In this document: positions 7,060-15,306 of the stretch, one piece after another
Layout: every line of letters starts with the position of its first letter
How positions within the stretch are numbered: position 1 is the first letter of the stretch
Assembly: GCA_944324655.1 (NCBI GenBank)
Contig: CALUXF010000006.1
Span: 1 to 64,000 of the forward strand
From: Candidatus Avelusimicrobium aviculae
Lineage (GTDB): Bacteria > Elusimicrobiota > Elusimicrobia > Elusimicrobiales > Elusimicrobiaceae
Length of the DNA stretch: 64,000 nt
Direction: 5' to 3'
Notes under the pieces: generated by a model
What the model was told of the DNA's origin: nothing
Databases searched by the model: none
The model's input: only the letters and a program-made list of their open reading frames with translations
Made by a program: the position numbers and the translations under genes

Positions 7060-9329
7060 TCAGCCTCCAACAGCGGGGGGAGCAGAAACAAGGCCGACAA
7101 CGCCGCCCCGGCTATTCCCAAACAGGCGGAAAGCCCTATAATAAACAGCACATTATGCTCAGCCAGCGCCAGCACCCCAAACCCGATGAACGTGGATAAA
7201 GACGCCGCCACCAACGCATTTTGCGGATACAATACGCTGTTATTCCCCGCCCGGTGTTTGATTACTTGAAAAAGCCCGTAGTCCACCCCCAGCCCCGTCA
7301 GTAACGGCAAGAAGGCCAGAATAAATAAATTAACCTGTATTCCCGCCAGCCAAAACACCAAAAACGTAAAAGAAAACGCTCCCGCCACAGGTATAAAGGT
7401 TAACAGCGTATCGCGCAAATTTTTAAAGAAATAAAGTATCAGCCCGCCCACCAAAAATAAAGTAACCAGCAAAATTTTTACCGCTTCCGTACGCACGCCG
7501 GCAATTAAGTCTTGGCGGATAGCCTCGGCAGACACAAACACCGTTTTTACGCCGGGTACGTCCAATTGGTTAAAAGCAGGGCTGTCCGGCACCATATTCA
7601 CCACCGCATAACCTCCGGAAATTTGTGTAAACGGATTATAAAAAGCGGAAAAATCAAAAGAGTCCGGGTCCTGCACCAAACTGGTTAAATATTCAAACGG
7701 TTTAAAAGCGCCCGGTTTGAGTCCCCAATGAAGCGCGTTTTGGCGCACCAACTCGCGCGTTTTTTCCCCGTTTTGGGCCCAAAACTTCCGCCAGCGGACC
7801 AGGTTTTCATCTTTGGCGTATTCCGAAGGATACACCAGGCTGACGGCTAAGTCCCTACCTAAATGGCGGGAAACTTTTTCATTATTTTTAAGCGCCAGGT
7901 CTTGATTGTCACCAAATACAAATAATAAGCCGGAGGCCGCCGTTTGCTGTGAAAAGGCCTTATCAAACAGCGCTTTATCTTGAGTAAATGCGTCAGAAAC
8001 GGAATTTAAAGAGTCTAAATTCCCGCTGATTTGCAACCGTAACGCTCCCGCCATGCCGCCCCATAATAAAATACACAATATCACGGCGGCGGCTGTTCTG
8101 CTTAACGGGGGAACTTTTTTTAACGTAACAATCGGCGCGGGGGGAAGTTTTTTCCAAAACGCGGGAAAAACAAACACCGCCAACAGCAGCGCAAACGTCA
8201 GCCCCGCTATGGAGAAAACCGCAATCTGTTTAAACAATTCAATGGATGAAAACAACAACGCCGCAAAACACGCCACGGAAGTGGCATAACTGTACAGCAA
8301 ATGAGGCAACAGCTTACGCGCCGTTTTCAGCACCGCCTTGGAAGATCCGCACAAAGCAAAATACATATAAATGGAATAGTCCACCGCTAGCCCGGCAACC
8401 ACCGAACCAAACCCCAGCGTAATGCCGGATATTTCACCAAACACCAAATACGTAACCAAGGCGGAAGGAGCCAACACAAAAAACGGAAGGGCAAAAATCC
8501 ACAGCGCCCGCTTACGGCGGAAAAACTCCATAAACAACGCCCCAAGCCCCACTAAAGCCAGAACGGATATCACTTTTAAATCATGACGGACAATAAAAGA
8601 ATTTTCTTGCGTATAACGGGCCGCCCCCAGGTAAAAAGCGCGGGAAGAATGGGGAATTACATTTTCCTGCCGCGCCTGTTGGAAAGCTTGCTTAAAGCGG
8701 GTGGAAGCGGAAATATCCGCCGGGTTAAAAGCCGCTTCATATATGCCTATCACCGCGGTGTGGTCTTTGGAAATTAAAAATCCGTCGGCATATTCCATAG
8801 AGGAGGTAACATCAAACGCTTTTAATTTTTCTCCCATCAGTTTGGAAAGCCCCAGCGGATCCAGCAAAATCATCTCTTTTAAAAACGAGCCCTGAAAAGA
8901 CATTAAATTTTGGAAATTATCCCGCATTTGGGCGGAAATGACCTGCGGGGTAATAAATTTTAAGGCTTCCTGCGAGTCTTTCTCCGTAAAACGATACGGC
9001 AGGGCTTTTGCCAAAGAAAGCCCGAACTGCGCCCCTTGTACCGGCGGAAGCGAAATGAACTTTTTCTGCGCCAAGTACTCACGCAGGCGGCGGGCGCCTT
9101 CCAACGCCAAGGCCGGGTCTTTATCCGTTACCACCACAAAGGTTTTGGAATTAAAAGGCGAAGATTGAAACAACCCCACCCGTTCCTGCACGCTGGCGGG
9201 AATCATGACCGCTATGCTTTCCTTAAATTTAATATGAAACAATCCCCACAAACACAATAAGGAAAATACGGCCAACCCCGCCATGGCGGCGGTACGGTAA
9301 GTTTTTATCCAGTGAAACCATTTGCTCAT
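7056..9329 (-). CDS. MMPL/RND-family lipid exporter
   Basis: A 757-residue membrane transporter with two similar halves. Each half has one TM helix, a large periplasmic loop and a block of five TM helices (starting near residues 15, 240, 400 and 615). The segments GSVVAGLAVDYSIYMYFA and LPLLTGLGVDYGLFQVI are the paired TM4 motifs of MMPL proteins, with the Asp expected for proton relay. Such exporters carry lipids or lipid-linked pigments out of the inner membrane. It lies between LolA and the DUF3261-like lipoprotein, four-base overlaps on both sides, so exporter and carrier are probably made in fixed proportion. Confidence 0.9.
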   Translation of the reverse strand: MSKWFHWIKTYRTAAMAGLAVFSLLCLWGLFHIKFKESIAVMIPASVQERVGLFQSSPFNSKTFVVVTDKDPALALEGARRLREYLAQKKFISLPPVQGAQFGLSLAKALPYRFTEKDSQEALKFITPQVISAQMRDNFQNLMSFQGSFLKEMILLDPLGLSKLMGEKLKAFDVTSSMEYADGFLISKDHTAVIGIYEAAFNPADISASTRFKQAFQQARQENVIPHSSRAFYLGAARYTQENSFIVRHDLKVISVLALVGLGALFMEFFRRKRALWIFALPFFVLAPSALVTYLVFGEISGITLGFGSVVAGLAVDYSIYMYFALCGSSKAVLKTARKLLPHLLYSYATSVACFAALLFSSIELFKQIAVFSIAGLTFALLLAVFVFPAFWKKLPPAPIVTLKKVPPLSRTAAAVILCILLWGGMAGALRLQISGNLDSLNSVSDAFTQDKALFDKAFSQQTAASGLLFVFGDNQDLALKNNEKVSRHLGRDLAVSLVYPSEYAKDENLVRWRKFWAQNGEKTRELVRQNALHWGLKPGAFKPFEYLTSLVQDPDSFDFSAFYNPFTQISGGYAVVNMVPDSPAFNQLDVPGVKTVFVSAEAIRQDLIAGVRTEAVKILLVTLFLVGGLILYFFKNLRDTLLTFIPVAGAFSFTFLVFWLAGIQVNLFILAFLPLLTGLGVDYGLFQVIKHRAGNNSVLYPQNALVAASLSTFIGFGVLALAEHNVLFIIGLSACLGIAGAALSALFLLPPLLEAE

Positions 9330-9919
9330 TGGAAAGCCTCCGCGGGAAGTTTTTGATTGGTTTTGGGGTGAGTAAACCGTAAAACGGTTTTATCTCCGCC
9401 GTTTTCCAGTATTTCCACTCTGGAAAGGGCCTGCTTGTTTTGGGCGGAGAATGTAACCGTTATTTGATTAATCAACCCTTTTTTAAGCGGGGTCAAAATA
9501 ACGCCGTCCGCGGTAAATTCCACCGCATATTGCTTGGAAAGAGCCTCCAAATCAAACGTAAGCCAAGCCAGCAGCTGCGCCGCTATATTATGCGCTAGCG
9601 GATTTTTTTGTTCTTCTTTTTTATCCTTTTCCAACCTGTAAGTAACGCCATCGGCAATTAAAAACCCGTTTTGAAACGGTTTGGTGTACTGCCAGCGGAT
9701 GCGGGAGGGTTTTTCAAAATAAAAAACGCCTTCGCTGGTTACGGGTTCTTCCAACAACGCCATAAATTTTTGCTGGGTAAAGCGGCTTTCAATGGTGTTT
9801 ACCGCCGCAAAACGGGCGGTGACGGCCTCTTTATCCGGCACGGAGGAACCCGCCGCCGGCTGGGCAAAAGCCAAAGCCACGGTGAAACAAAATAAAAATA
9901 AACTCAAAGCAAATTTCAT
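9326..9919 (-). CDS. LolA-like outer-membrane lipoprotein carrier
   Basis: The start is the ATG at 9919 (overlapping the upstream TGA as ATGA) with CAGGAGG upstream. The 197-residue product begins with a signal peptide (MKFALSLFLFCFTVALAFA) and continues as a LolA/LolB half-barrel: ARFAAVNTIESRFTQQKFM, then FYFEKPSRIRWQYTKPF and FLIADG. LolA ferries lipidated cargo across the periplasm. A cluster-specific LolA beside an MMPL exporter is standard in aryl polyene loci and probably carries the pigment lipid or its lipoproteins to the outer membrane. Housekeeping LolA is presumably elsewhere. Confidence 0.88.
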   Translation of the reverse strand: MKFALSLFLFCFTVALAFAQPAAGSSVPDKEAVTARFAAVNTIESRFTQQKFMALLEEPVTSEGVFYFEKPSRIRWQYTKPFQNGFLIADGVTYRLEKDKKEEQKNPLAHNIAAQLLAWLTFDLEALSKQYAVEFTADGVILTPLKKGLINQITVTFSAQNKQALSRVEILENGGDKTVLRFTHPKTNQKLPAEAFQ

Positions 9920-10368
9920 TTTTCCTCCTGCGGGGAAGTTTTTTCCCACACAAAAACATACACCTGCCCTTGGGCCGCTTTTTTACCGTCCGCCCATACC
10001 GTGCCTTCTATAATCCGGGTATCAAAAAAGCGGGCTTTAATCGTTACGTCCACATACACTTCCTGCCCGGCGCGCACTGAGTTTAAAAAAACAAAATCCC
10101 GCACATTGACCAAAAAACCGCCGCCATCTTCCGGCAATGTGCCTTCCAAAAAACGTTTTGCTCCGTCAAAAGCGGCGTAAGACTGGGCCGTCATTTCTAT
10201 CAACGCGGCAGGCAATAAAAAGCCCTCTTTGTCGGCAAATAAACCGTCCGGCGGGTTCACCGCGCGCACCCGGGCGGAGTTTTGCCCCATATCTAAAATT
10301 TCCTCCACCAACAGCATGGGGGGGCGGTGCGGCATGATTTTATTTAAGTCAATACGCGGGGCGGGCAT
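9916..10368 (-). CDS. 3-hydroxyacyl-ACP dehydratase-like hot-dog protein
   Basis: A 150-residue hot-dog enzyme opening with IMPHRPPMLLVEEILDM, the FabZ-type N-terminal signature including the catalytic His, and LPAALIEMTAQSYAAFDG, where the Glu occupies the second catalytic position. It should dehydrate 3-hydroxyacyl-ACP to give the conjugated double bonds of the polyene. It is longer than the other cluster dehydratase and retains both catalytic positions, so it is the better candidate for the main dehydratase. It is separated from the upstream lipoprotein gene by four bases. Confidence 0.85.
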   Translation of the reverse strand: MPAPRIDLNKIMPHRPPMLLVEEILDMGQNSARVRAVNPPDGLFADKEGFLLPAALIEMTAQSYAAFDGAKRFLEGTLPEDGGGFLVNVRDFVFLNSVRAGQEVYVDVTIKARFFDTRIIEGTVWADGKKAAQGQVYVFVWEKTSPQEEK

Positions 10369-10372
10369 AGGC

Positions 10373-10747
10373 TTACCTTTGTGCGAAACGGGTTATGTCC
10401 ACTTCCAAATTACGCACCCATTGGGTGTATTTGGGGTGGATGCGGTTTTTTTCCGGGTTATAGTTCATGTTTTCACTGCTGACGTATTCTATGGAAAAAC
10501 TGTCCTGCGTATACGGAATGTTTACCACCACCTCGTGCCCGCGCACCTTTAAATGAGCTTGGATGAGGCCGGGTTCTTTTTCATACATCACCCAGCGGCG
10601 GCCCTTTCCCGCCTGAAAAATGGCCTGACGCAAAGTTTGCCCTTCCGATACGGTTACAAAACAATCTTTTACTTCATATACGGCGGGATAAGAACGGCAC
10701 GCCGCCGCGAACAGACAAACACTCAAAATAAATAAGTATTTTTTCAT
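10373..10747 (-). CDS. Small lipoprotein (paralog of the next gene)
   Basis: The start is the ATG at 10747 (MKKYLFILSVCLFAAAC), which gives a complete lipoprotein signal with lipobox AAAC. An upstream in-frame start would bury this signal and overlap the neighbour. AAGGAG lies 12 bases upstream. The 124-residue product ends YTQWVRNLEVDITR, matching YNRWVKRLSAQIDQ of the adjacent lipoprotein; both also share a central segment around VNIPYTQDSFSIEYV / VDIAYSPRSYAIVYK. They are tandem paralogs. Function is unknown; context suggests a periplasmic or outer-membrane helper for the polyene lipid. Confidence 0.75.
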   Translation of the reverse strand: MKKYLFILSVCLFAAACRSYPAVYEVKDCFVTVSEGQTLRQAIFQAGKGRRWVMYEKEPGLIQAHLKVRGHEVVVNIPYTQDSFSIEYVSSENMNYNPEKNRIHPKYTQWVRNLEVDITRFAQR

Positions 10748-10754
10748 AACTGGT

Positions 10755-11174
10755 TTATACTCCTTGGGAAGGGGCTTGAAGACCGGCCTGATTGATTTTT
10801 TGCAATTCTTGGTCAATCTGCGCGCTTAAACGCTTTACCCACCGGTTATAAATGGGGTCAATTAGAACGTCTTGTCCTTTTTGCGTATCGTGAAGCCCCG
10901 TACTGTGTTTATAAACAATCGCATAAGAGCGGGGGGAATAGGCAATATCCACCCATACTTGCCGTCCGTCCCGCGCAAAGGCCGCTTCGGCGGAATCGGG
11001 CGTTACGGGCGAGCATTTCCAACCCTGCTTTGCGCAGGCGCGAAACACCGCCACTTTCACTTGCTGCGCGTTTGATACGGCAGGGAAAGAAAAATCTTTT
11101 TCTACGCGCAACGCCGGCGCCGCCGCGCACGCCCACAACCCAGCCGCTAAACAAAGGGCCAAAATCCGCTTCAT
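10755..11174 (-). CDS. Small lipoprotein of the aryl polyene cluster
   Basis: A 139-residue lipoprotein: signal MKRILALCLAAGLWAC with lipobox ending at Cys16, then a folded domain with VKVAVFRACAKQGWKCSPV (two further Cys) and VWVDIAYSPRSYAIVYK. It is a paralog of the gene at 10373-10747. The first bases overlap the acyltransferase gene upstream by four. No named family is recognised. Its place in the operon suggests a role in assembly or transport of the pigment. Confidence 0.75.
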   Translation of the reverse strand: MKRILALCLAAGLWACAAAPALRVEKDFSFPAVSNAQQVKVAVFRACAKQGWKCSPVTPDSAEAAFARDGRQVWVDIAYSPRSYAIVYKHSTGLHDTQKGQDVLIDPIYNRWVKRLSAQIDQELQKINQAGLQAPSQGV

Positions 11175-11896
11175 AGCATGTGCTCCTTTTGCAAATAATC
11201 CATAATGCGTTTTTTTACCTCACGCGCCATTTCCAAATGGTCCAGCGGGCCGGTAAAATCGGCCGGATAAACGGCCCCCAGCGTGGCAAGCAGAATATCC
11301 GCCGGGCGCGGCCACATTGATCCGCTGGGAAGCATCTTTCCCGTACCGCCTATGGCTAACGGAATAACCGGAAGCCCCAACTCTATTGCCAAATAAAACG
11401 CTCCGCTTTTAAAACGGGCTAACGGGTTTTTGCGCGAGCCCTGCGGAAAAAGCACAATATCACACCCGTCTTTTACGGCTTGGCGGCAGCGGTCCAACAT
11501 TTGATGGGGGGGTGTTGTTTCGGCGTCAATATATCCGGCGGCGCGCATCACCTTGCCAAAAAACGGCAGTTTAAACACCCAGCCTTTGGTAATATAGAGC
11601 ACATTATCATACCCAAACGCCGCCACCGTATATAAATCCAACGCGGAAGCATGGTTTGCCGCCACCACGCAAGGCCCCTGGGGCCGCGGCCTCCGTTCCA
11701 CCCGCCACGAACGGGAACACAAACGCATAAAAAATAAAATTCCTTTTGCTTGGATATACACAAAACGGCGCGCGTTACACCCGTTTTTACCGGGCCACAA
11801 ATACAAAAACGGCCCGGCAACCAACCCCGTTACGACCAGCCACAGCACCGCTCCCACCCCAAACAACACCGTATTTAAAAAAGTACGCACGCACAT
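11171..11896 (-). CDS. PlsC-type 1-acyl-glycerol-phosphate acyltransferase family protein
   Basis: A 241-residue acyltransferase with an N-terminal membrane anchor (FLNTVLFGVGAVLWLVVTGL), the catalytic block NHASALD (the NHxxxxD motif) and the substrate motif FPQGSRKNPL (an EGTR-type motif with Gln-Gly-Ser in place of Glu-Gly-Thr). It probably acylates a lipid or lysolipid acceptor as part of building the polyene lipid. It lies directly after the ACP gene (six-base gap), from which it could draw acyl chains. The cluster also has an LpxL-like acyltransferase, so two acyl transfers are expected. Confidence 0.88.
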   Translation of the reverse strand: MCVRTFLNTVLFGVGAVLWLVVTGLVAGPFLYLWPGKNGCNARRFVYIQAKGILFFMRLCSRSWRVERRPRPQGPCVVAANHASALDLYTVAAFGYDNVLYITKGWVFKLPFFGKVMRAAGYIDAETTPPHQMLDRCRQAVKDGCDIVLFPQGSRKNPLARFKSGAFYLAIELGLPVIPLAIGGTGKMLPSGSMWPRPADILLATLGAVYPADFTGPLDHLEMAREVKKRIMDYLQKEHML

Positions 11897-11902
11897 AAGC
11901 TG

Positions 11903-12172
11903 CTATTTGTTTTGCATGCTTTCTTGGGCAATTTTTTCTATAAAATTATATAAGTCCTGCAATGTAACAATAGAGCGCAAATCATACCCTTGGCGGATAT
12001 TCATGCCAAATTTTTGCTCCAATACCACCACCATGTCCACAGCGTCTAAACTGTCCAGGCCGATGTCATCTTTTAAATTAGCTTGGGGGGTTAGCTGGGC
12101 GTCCGTCAATTCAAATTCTTTTTTTAAAGCCTCATTTGTTTGGCGAATGATTTCCTCTTTGCTAATATTCAC
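11903..12172 (-). CDS. Acyl carrier protein (first ACP)
   Basis: An 89-residue ACP with the phosphopantetheine motif IGLDSLDAVDMVVVLE. The start is placed at GTG 12172 because AGGAGGT lies six bases upstream on the minus strand. A possible TTG start at 12190 would put this strong ribosome site inside the gene. It sits between the ketosynthase and the PlsC-like acyltransferase. The protein continues FGMNIRQGYDLRSIVTLQDLY, a typical helix III region. Confidence 0.88.
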   Translation of the reverse strand: MNISKEEIIRQTNEALKKEFELTDAQLTPQANLKDDIGLDSLDAVDMVVVLEQKFGMNIRQGYDLRSIVTLQDLYNFIEKIAQESMQNK

Positions 12173-12176
12173 GGGG

Positions 12177-13400
12177 TTACCTCCTGACAATAAGAGAACA
12201 ATTGTTGCCTCCTATGGCAAAACTGTTTTTAAGTAAAGTACGAATTGTAAAATTTTCTTTTTGGCGCACATAATCCAGCGGGGCGCAATCCGGCGCCGGG
12301 GTTTGCAGGTTTTTGGTGGGCAAGGCCACGCCGTCCTGCATCATATGCAGGCAGGCTATCAACTCAAGCGCGCCGGCGGCCCCCATGGTATGCCCCAAAT
12401 GCCCCTTAAAACTGTTTACTTTTACCGAAGAACCAAACACCTGGTGTATGGCGGACGATTCCGCCGCGTCCCCCGCCAAAGTAGCCGTGGCATGGGCGTT
12501 TACAAAATCAATATCTTTAGCAGTTAGGCCGGCTTTATCCAGCGCGCTTTGCATGCAAAAGCGCATGGTTTGGGCGGAAGGGTTAGCGATGTTTTCCGTT
12601 TCCGTATTGGAAGAAAATGACACGACCTCTCCTAATATGCGCGCCCCGCGGGCAAGGGCCAGGTCCTCCCGCTCCAAGAATAAAAGCCCGCAGCCTTCAC
12701 TGCAGACCAGGCCGTCGCGCTGCGCGTCAAAAGGGCGGCAGGACAGAGCCGGCTGGTCATTAAAGCGGTGGCTGGTGGCTTGCATAATGTCAAAACAGGC
12801 GCTGAACATAGGGTGGTATTCTTCCGTTCCGCCGCATAATGCCTGGGCGGTTAACCCGCTTTGTATGGCTGAGGCCGCCAAACCAATGTTAAACAGCCCC
12901 GTGGCGCAGGCGGCCGCGCCCGCAAAAGACGGGCCGTTAATTTTTAACGCCTGCCCTACCACCGCCTGGGGGGAATGATTCATAATTTGCAGGAAAGAAG
13001 AGGTTTTTACCAACTCCGCATGCCCACCCAAACACTGGGTGCACACGTCCAGCCAAACGGAAATGCTGTTTAAGGTGGACCCCATAAAAAAGCCCAATCC
13101 TTCAGGGGCTTGGGCGTACCCGGCTTGGGCCAGTGCTTCCTGCGCGGCGTAATAGGCGTAAACGGACATGCGGCTCATGGAGCGGCGGCGCTGGCGGGGA
13201 ATAGAAGAATAGTCAATTTCTTGCACCGTAGCCGCCACTTTGGTTTTCACCAAAGAAAGCTTTTCCAGCTCTTCCACCCTGTGAATACAGTCCGCCCCCT
13301 CATACAAGCCGTTTTTAAGCGTGCCAACCCCCACACCGTAGGGGGAAACGGCACCCAACCCGGTGATGACCACTTTGGGGAAATTCGCTCGTATATCCAT
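12177..13400 (-). CDS. 3-oxoacyl-ACP synthase (FabF-like ketosynthase), first of the cluster
   Basis: A 407-residue condensing enzyme with the full triad: Cys165 in GAAACATGLFN, His303 in NAHATATLAG and His337 in KGHLGHTMGAAGA. It is the second gene of the operon after the ketoreductase. Beside the ACP at 11903 it forms a KR-KS-ACP start to the cluster. It is clearly diverged from the other ketosynthase (2359-3552), for example in the segment before the active Cys, so separate roles are likely. Confidence 0.9.
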   Translation of the reverse strand: MDIRANFPKVVITGLGAVSPYGVGVGTLKNGLYEGADCIHRVEELEKLSLVKTKVAATVQEIDYSSIPRQRRRSMSRMSVYAYYAAQEALAQAGYAQAPEGLGFFMGSTLNSISVWLDVCTQCLGGHAELVKTSSFLQIMNHSPQAVVGQALKINGPSFAGAAACATGLFNIGLAASAIQSGLTAQALCGGTEEYHPMFSACFDIMQATSHRFNDQPALSCRPFDAQRDGLVCSEGCGLLFLEREDLALARGARILGEVVSFSSNTETENIANPSAQTMRFCMQSALDKAGLTAKDIDFVNAHATATLAGDAAESSAIHQVFGSSVKVNSFKGHLGHTMGAAGALELIACLHMMQDGVALPTKNLQTPAPDCAPLDYVRQKENFTIRTLLKNSFAIGGNNCSLIVRR

Positions 13401-13429
13401 AGTTAAACCATTATATCAATTTGGGGCTT

Positions 13430-14167
13430 TTACATACATACGCCGCCGTTAACCCCAAACGCTTGGCCGGTGATATAAGAAGCCTTGTCTGAGCATAAAA
13501 AAGCCACCAAATCCGCCACTTCTTGGGGGGTTCCCAAGCGGCGAAGGGGAATAAGCGGCAGTATCTTATCCATGGGTAAACCGTCCAGCATATCGGTTTC
13601 AATAAACCCGGGAGAAACGACGTTTACCAAAATATTGCGTTTGGCCACTTCCAACGCCAGCGAACGCGTGGCCCCCACTATACCCGCTTTGGCGGCGGAA
13701 TAGTTGGTCTGCCCTGGAACGGGCGCATGGGCCGCGGCGGAGGCTATATTCACAATACGCCCTTCTTTGGCGTGTATCATGGCCCCCAACACCGTTTTGG
13801 TTACATTATGAAACCCGCCCAAAACCGTACTAATGACGCTGGTCCATTCCTCGTCTTTCATCCAAATAAGCAAATTATCTTTGCGCACCCCGGCGTTGTT
13901 TACCAAAATATACGGGGTTTGGGTTTTAAGCATAGGCTCCAGCGCGCGGCGTACGGCCTGCGCGTCCGCCACGTCAAAAGGCAAAAGCGTGCAGCTAACG
14001 CCTAACGCTTCTATTTGCTCTTTGGCGGACTGGGCGGCCGCATGGTTGGAGTGGTAATTCAGCCAAATATGGCAGCCTTCCCGCGCCAAGGTTTTGGCTA
14101 CGGCTAAACCTATTCCGCGGCTGGCGCCGGTAATAAGGGCGATGCGGTTTTCCAAGGGTTTTGTCAT
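13430..14167 (-). CDS. FabG-type 3-oxoacyl-ACP reductase, first gene of the aryl polyene operon
   Basis: The start is taken at ATG 14167 (MTKPLENRIALITGASRG). In-frame codons further upstream encode a hydrophobic tract that overlaps the divergent promoter region. The 245-residue short-chain dehydrogenase has GASRGIG (14-20), NNAG (90-93), Ser143, Tyr156 and Lys160 of the catalytic set, and ends GQAFGVNGGVCM. It would reduce the 3-oxo group in each extension cycle. The ribosome site is weak (GAGTG). Only 40 bases separate it from the divergent methyltransferase. Confidence 0.92.
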   Translation of the reverse strand: MTKPLENRIALITGASRGIGLAVAKTLAREGCHIWLNYHSNHAAAQSAKEQIEALGVSCTLLPFDVADAQAVRRALEPMLKTQTPYILVNNAGVRKDNLLIWMKDEEWTSVISTVLGGFHNVTKTVLGAMIHAKEGRIVNIASAAAHAPVPGQTNYSAAKAGIVGATRSLALEVAKRNILVNVVSPGFIETDMLDGLPMDKILPLIPLRRLGTPQEVADLVAFLCSDKASYITGQAFGVNGGVCM

Positions 14168-14207
14168 TGTAAAAACACTCAAAAATAAGATAAAATTTAA
14201 TAAATAT
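14167..14207 (+). promoter_or_regulatory. Divergent promoter region of the aryl polyene operon and methyltransferase
   Basis: On the plus strand TTGTAA (14167-14172) and TAAAAT (14191-14196) are 18 bases apart. This puts the predicted start only about 5 bases before the methyltransferase ATG at 14208. The minus-strand operon promoter must share this 40-base interval or lie inside the methyltransferase gene; no clear minus-strand pair is visible. Confidence 0.45.
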
Positions 14208-15302
14208 ATGATAGCTAAAAACAGTGCAAAACTCAACCCGAAATATCGCCGTAAACGCACCAACGCGCGCACCATGGCGGACGTGGCTTTTGACGCTCAA
14301 AAACTTGCCTTTGCGCCTTTTTCTTTCCAAGCGGCGCTGTCCTTGCGGGATTTAGGCATTTTAAACCTCTTAAACCAAGCCCCGGCCGCGGATAAAGAAC
14401 TGGCCCAAAAAACCAAGCTTTCTTTATACGCCGTGCAAACCTTGCTGGAAAACGGCGTATGCCTGGGTTTGGTGCAAAAAACGCCCGCCGGGCTGTATGA
14501 CATCACTAAAACAGGCTGGTTTTGGCTGTGCGACCCGATGACCCGCGCCAACGCAGATTTTGTAAACGACGTATGCTATTTGGGTATGCATTCGCTTCAA
14601 AAATCGCTCAAAACGGGCAAACCCACGGGCTTAAAAGTATTTGGAAAATGGAAAACCGTTTACGAAGGCCTTTCCAAACTGCCGCCCAAAGCCCGCAAAA
14701 GCTGGTTTACGTTTGACCATTTCTATTCGGATATCGCTTTTCCTGAAATACTGCCCCTGGTGTTCAGCCGCGGCCCCCGGCAAATTGTGGACATTGGGGC
14801 CAATACCGGCAAATGGGCCAAAAAATGCCTGGAATACTCGCCGGACGTAAAAATAACGTTGGTGGATTTGCCCGGGCAATTGGCCGTGGCTAAGAAAAAC
14901 CTTAAAAAATTTGGTGCGCGCGCGGCATTTTGGCCGGCAAACGTGCTGGACCCCAACGCCGCGCTGCCCCCTAAGGCTGACGCCGTGCTGATGAGCCAGT
15001 TTTTAGACTGTTTCAGCGAAAAACAAATCACCGACATCTTAAAAAAAGTAAAAAAAGCGGCCGGCCCCCATACGGATATTTATATTTTGGAGCCGCTGTG
15101 GGACCGCCAAGAATTTGCCGCCGCCGCGTATTGTTTAAACCATACCTCGCTGTATTTTACCAACATTGCCAACGGCAACAGCAAAATGTATGCCTTTGAA
15201 CAATTAAAAAACTGCATAGAAAACGCGGGCCTCACCTTAAAAGAAACCTTTAACGGCGTGGGACGTTTTGCCTATACGCTGCTGCGCTGCGGTAAGAAAT
15301 AA
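14208..15302 (+). CDS. SAM-dependent methyltransferase of the aryl polyene cluster
   Basis: The start at 14208 (MIAKNSAKLNPKYRRKR) is the first ATG after the promoter-like boxes and gives 364 residues; no ribosome site is visible, so translation may be near-leaderless. Residues about 20-110 form a small helical, winged-helix-like dimerisation region (SFQAALSLRDLGILNLLNQ). The catalytic half has SAM motif I VDIGANTGKW (194-203) and VDLPGQL. This layout is that of O-methyltransferase family 2 enzymes. It probably methylates the aromatic head group, a known modification in aryl polyenes. It is divergent from the operon. Confidence 0.8.
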   Translation: MIAKNSAKLNPKYRRKRTNARTMADVAFDAQKLAFAPFSFQAALSLRDLGILNLLNQAPAADKELAQKTKLSLYAVQTLLENGVCLGLVQKTPAGLYDITKTGWFWLCDPMTRANADFVNDVCYLGMHSLQKSLKTGKPTGLKVFGKWKTVYEGLSKLPPKARKSWFTFDHFYSDIAFPEILPLVFSRGPRQIVDIGANTGKWAKKCLEYSPDVKITLVDLPGQLAVAKKNLKKFGARAAFWPANVLDPNAALPPKADAVLMSQFLDCFSEKQITDILKKVKKAAGPHTDIYILEPLWDRQEFAAAAYCLNHTSLYFTNIANGNSKMYAFEQLKNCIENAGLTLKETFNGVGRFAYTLLRCGKK

Positions 15303-15306
15303 CAAT

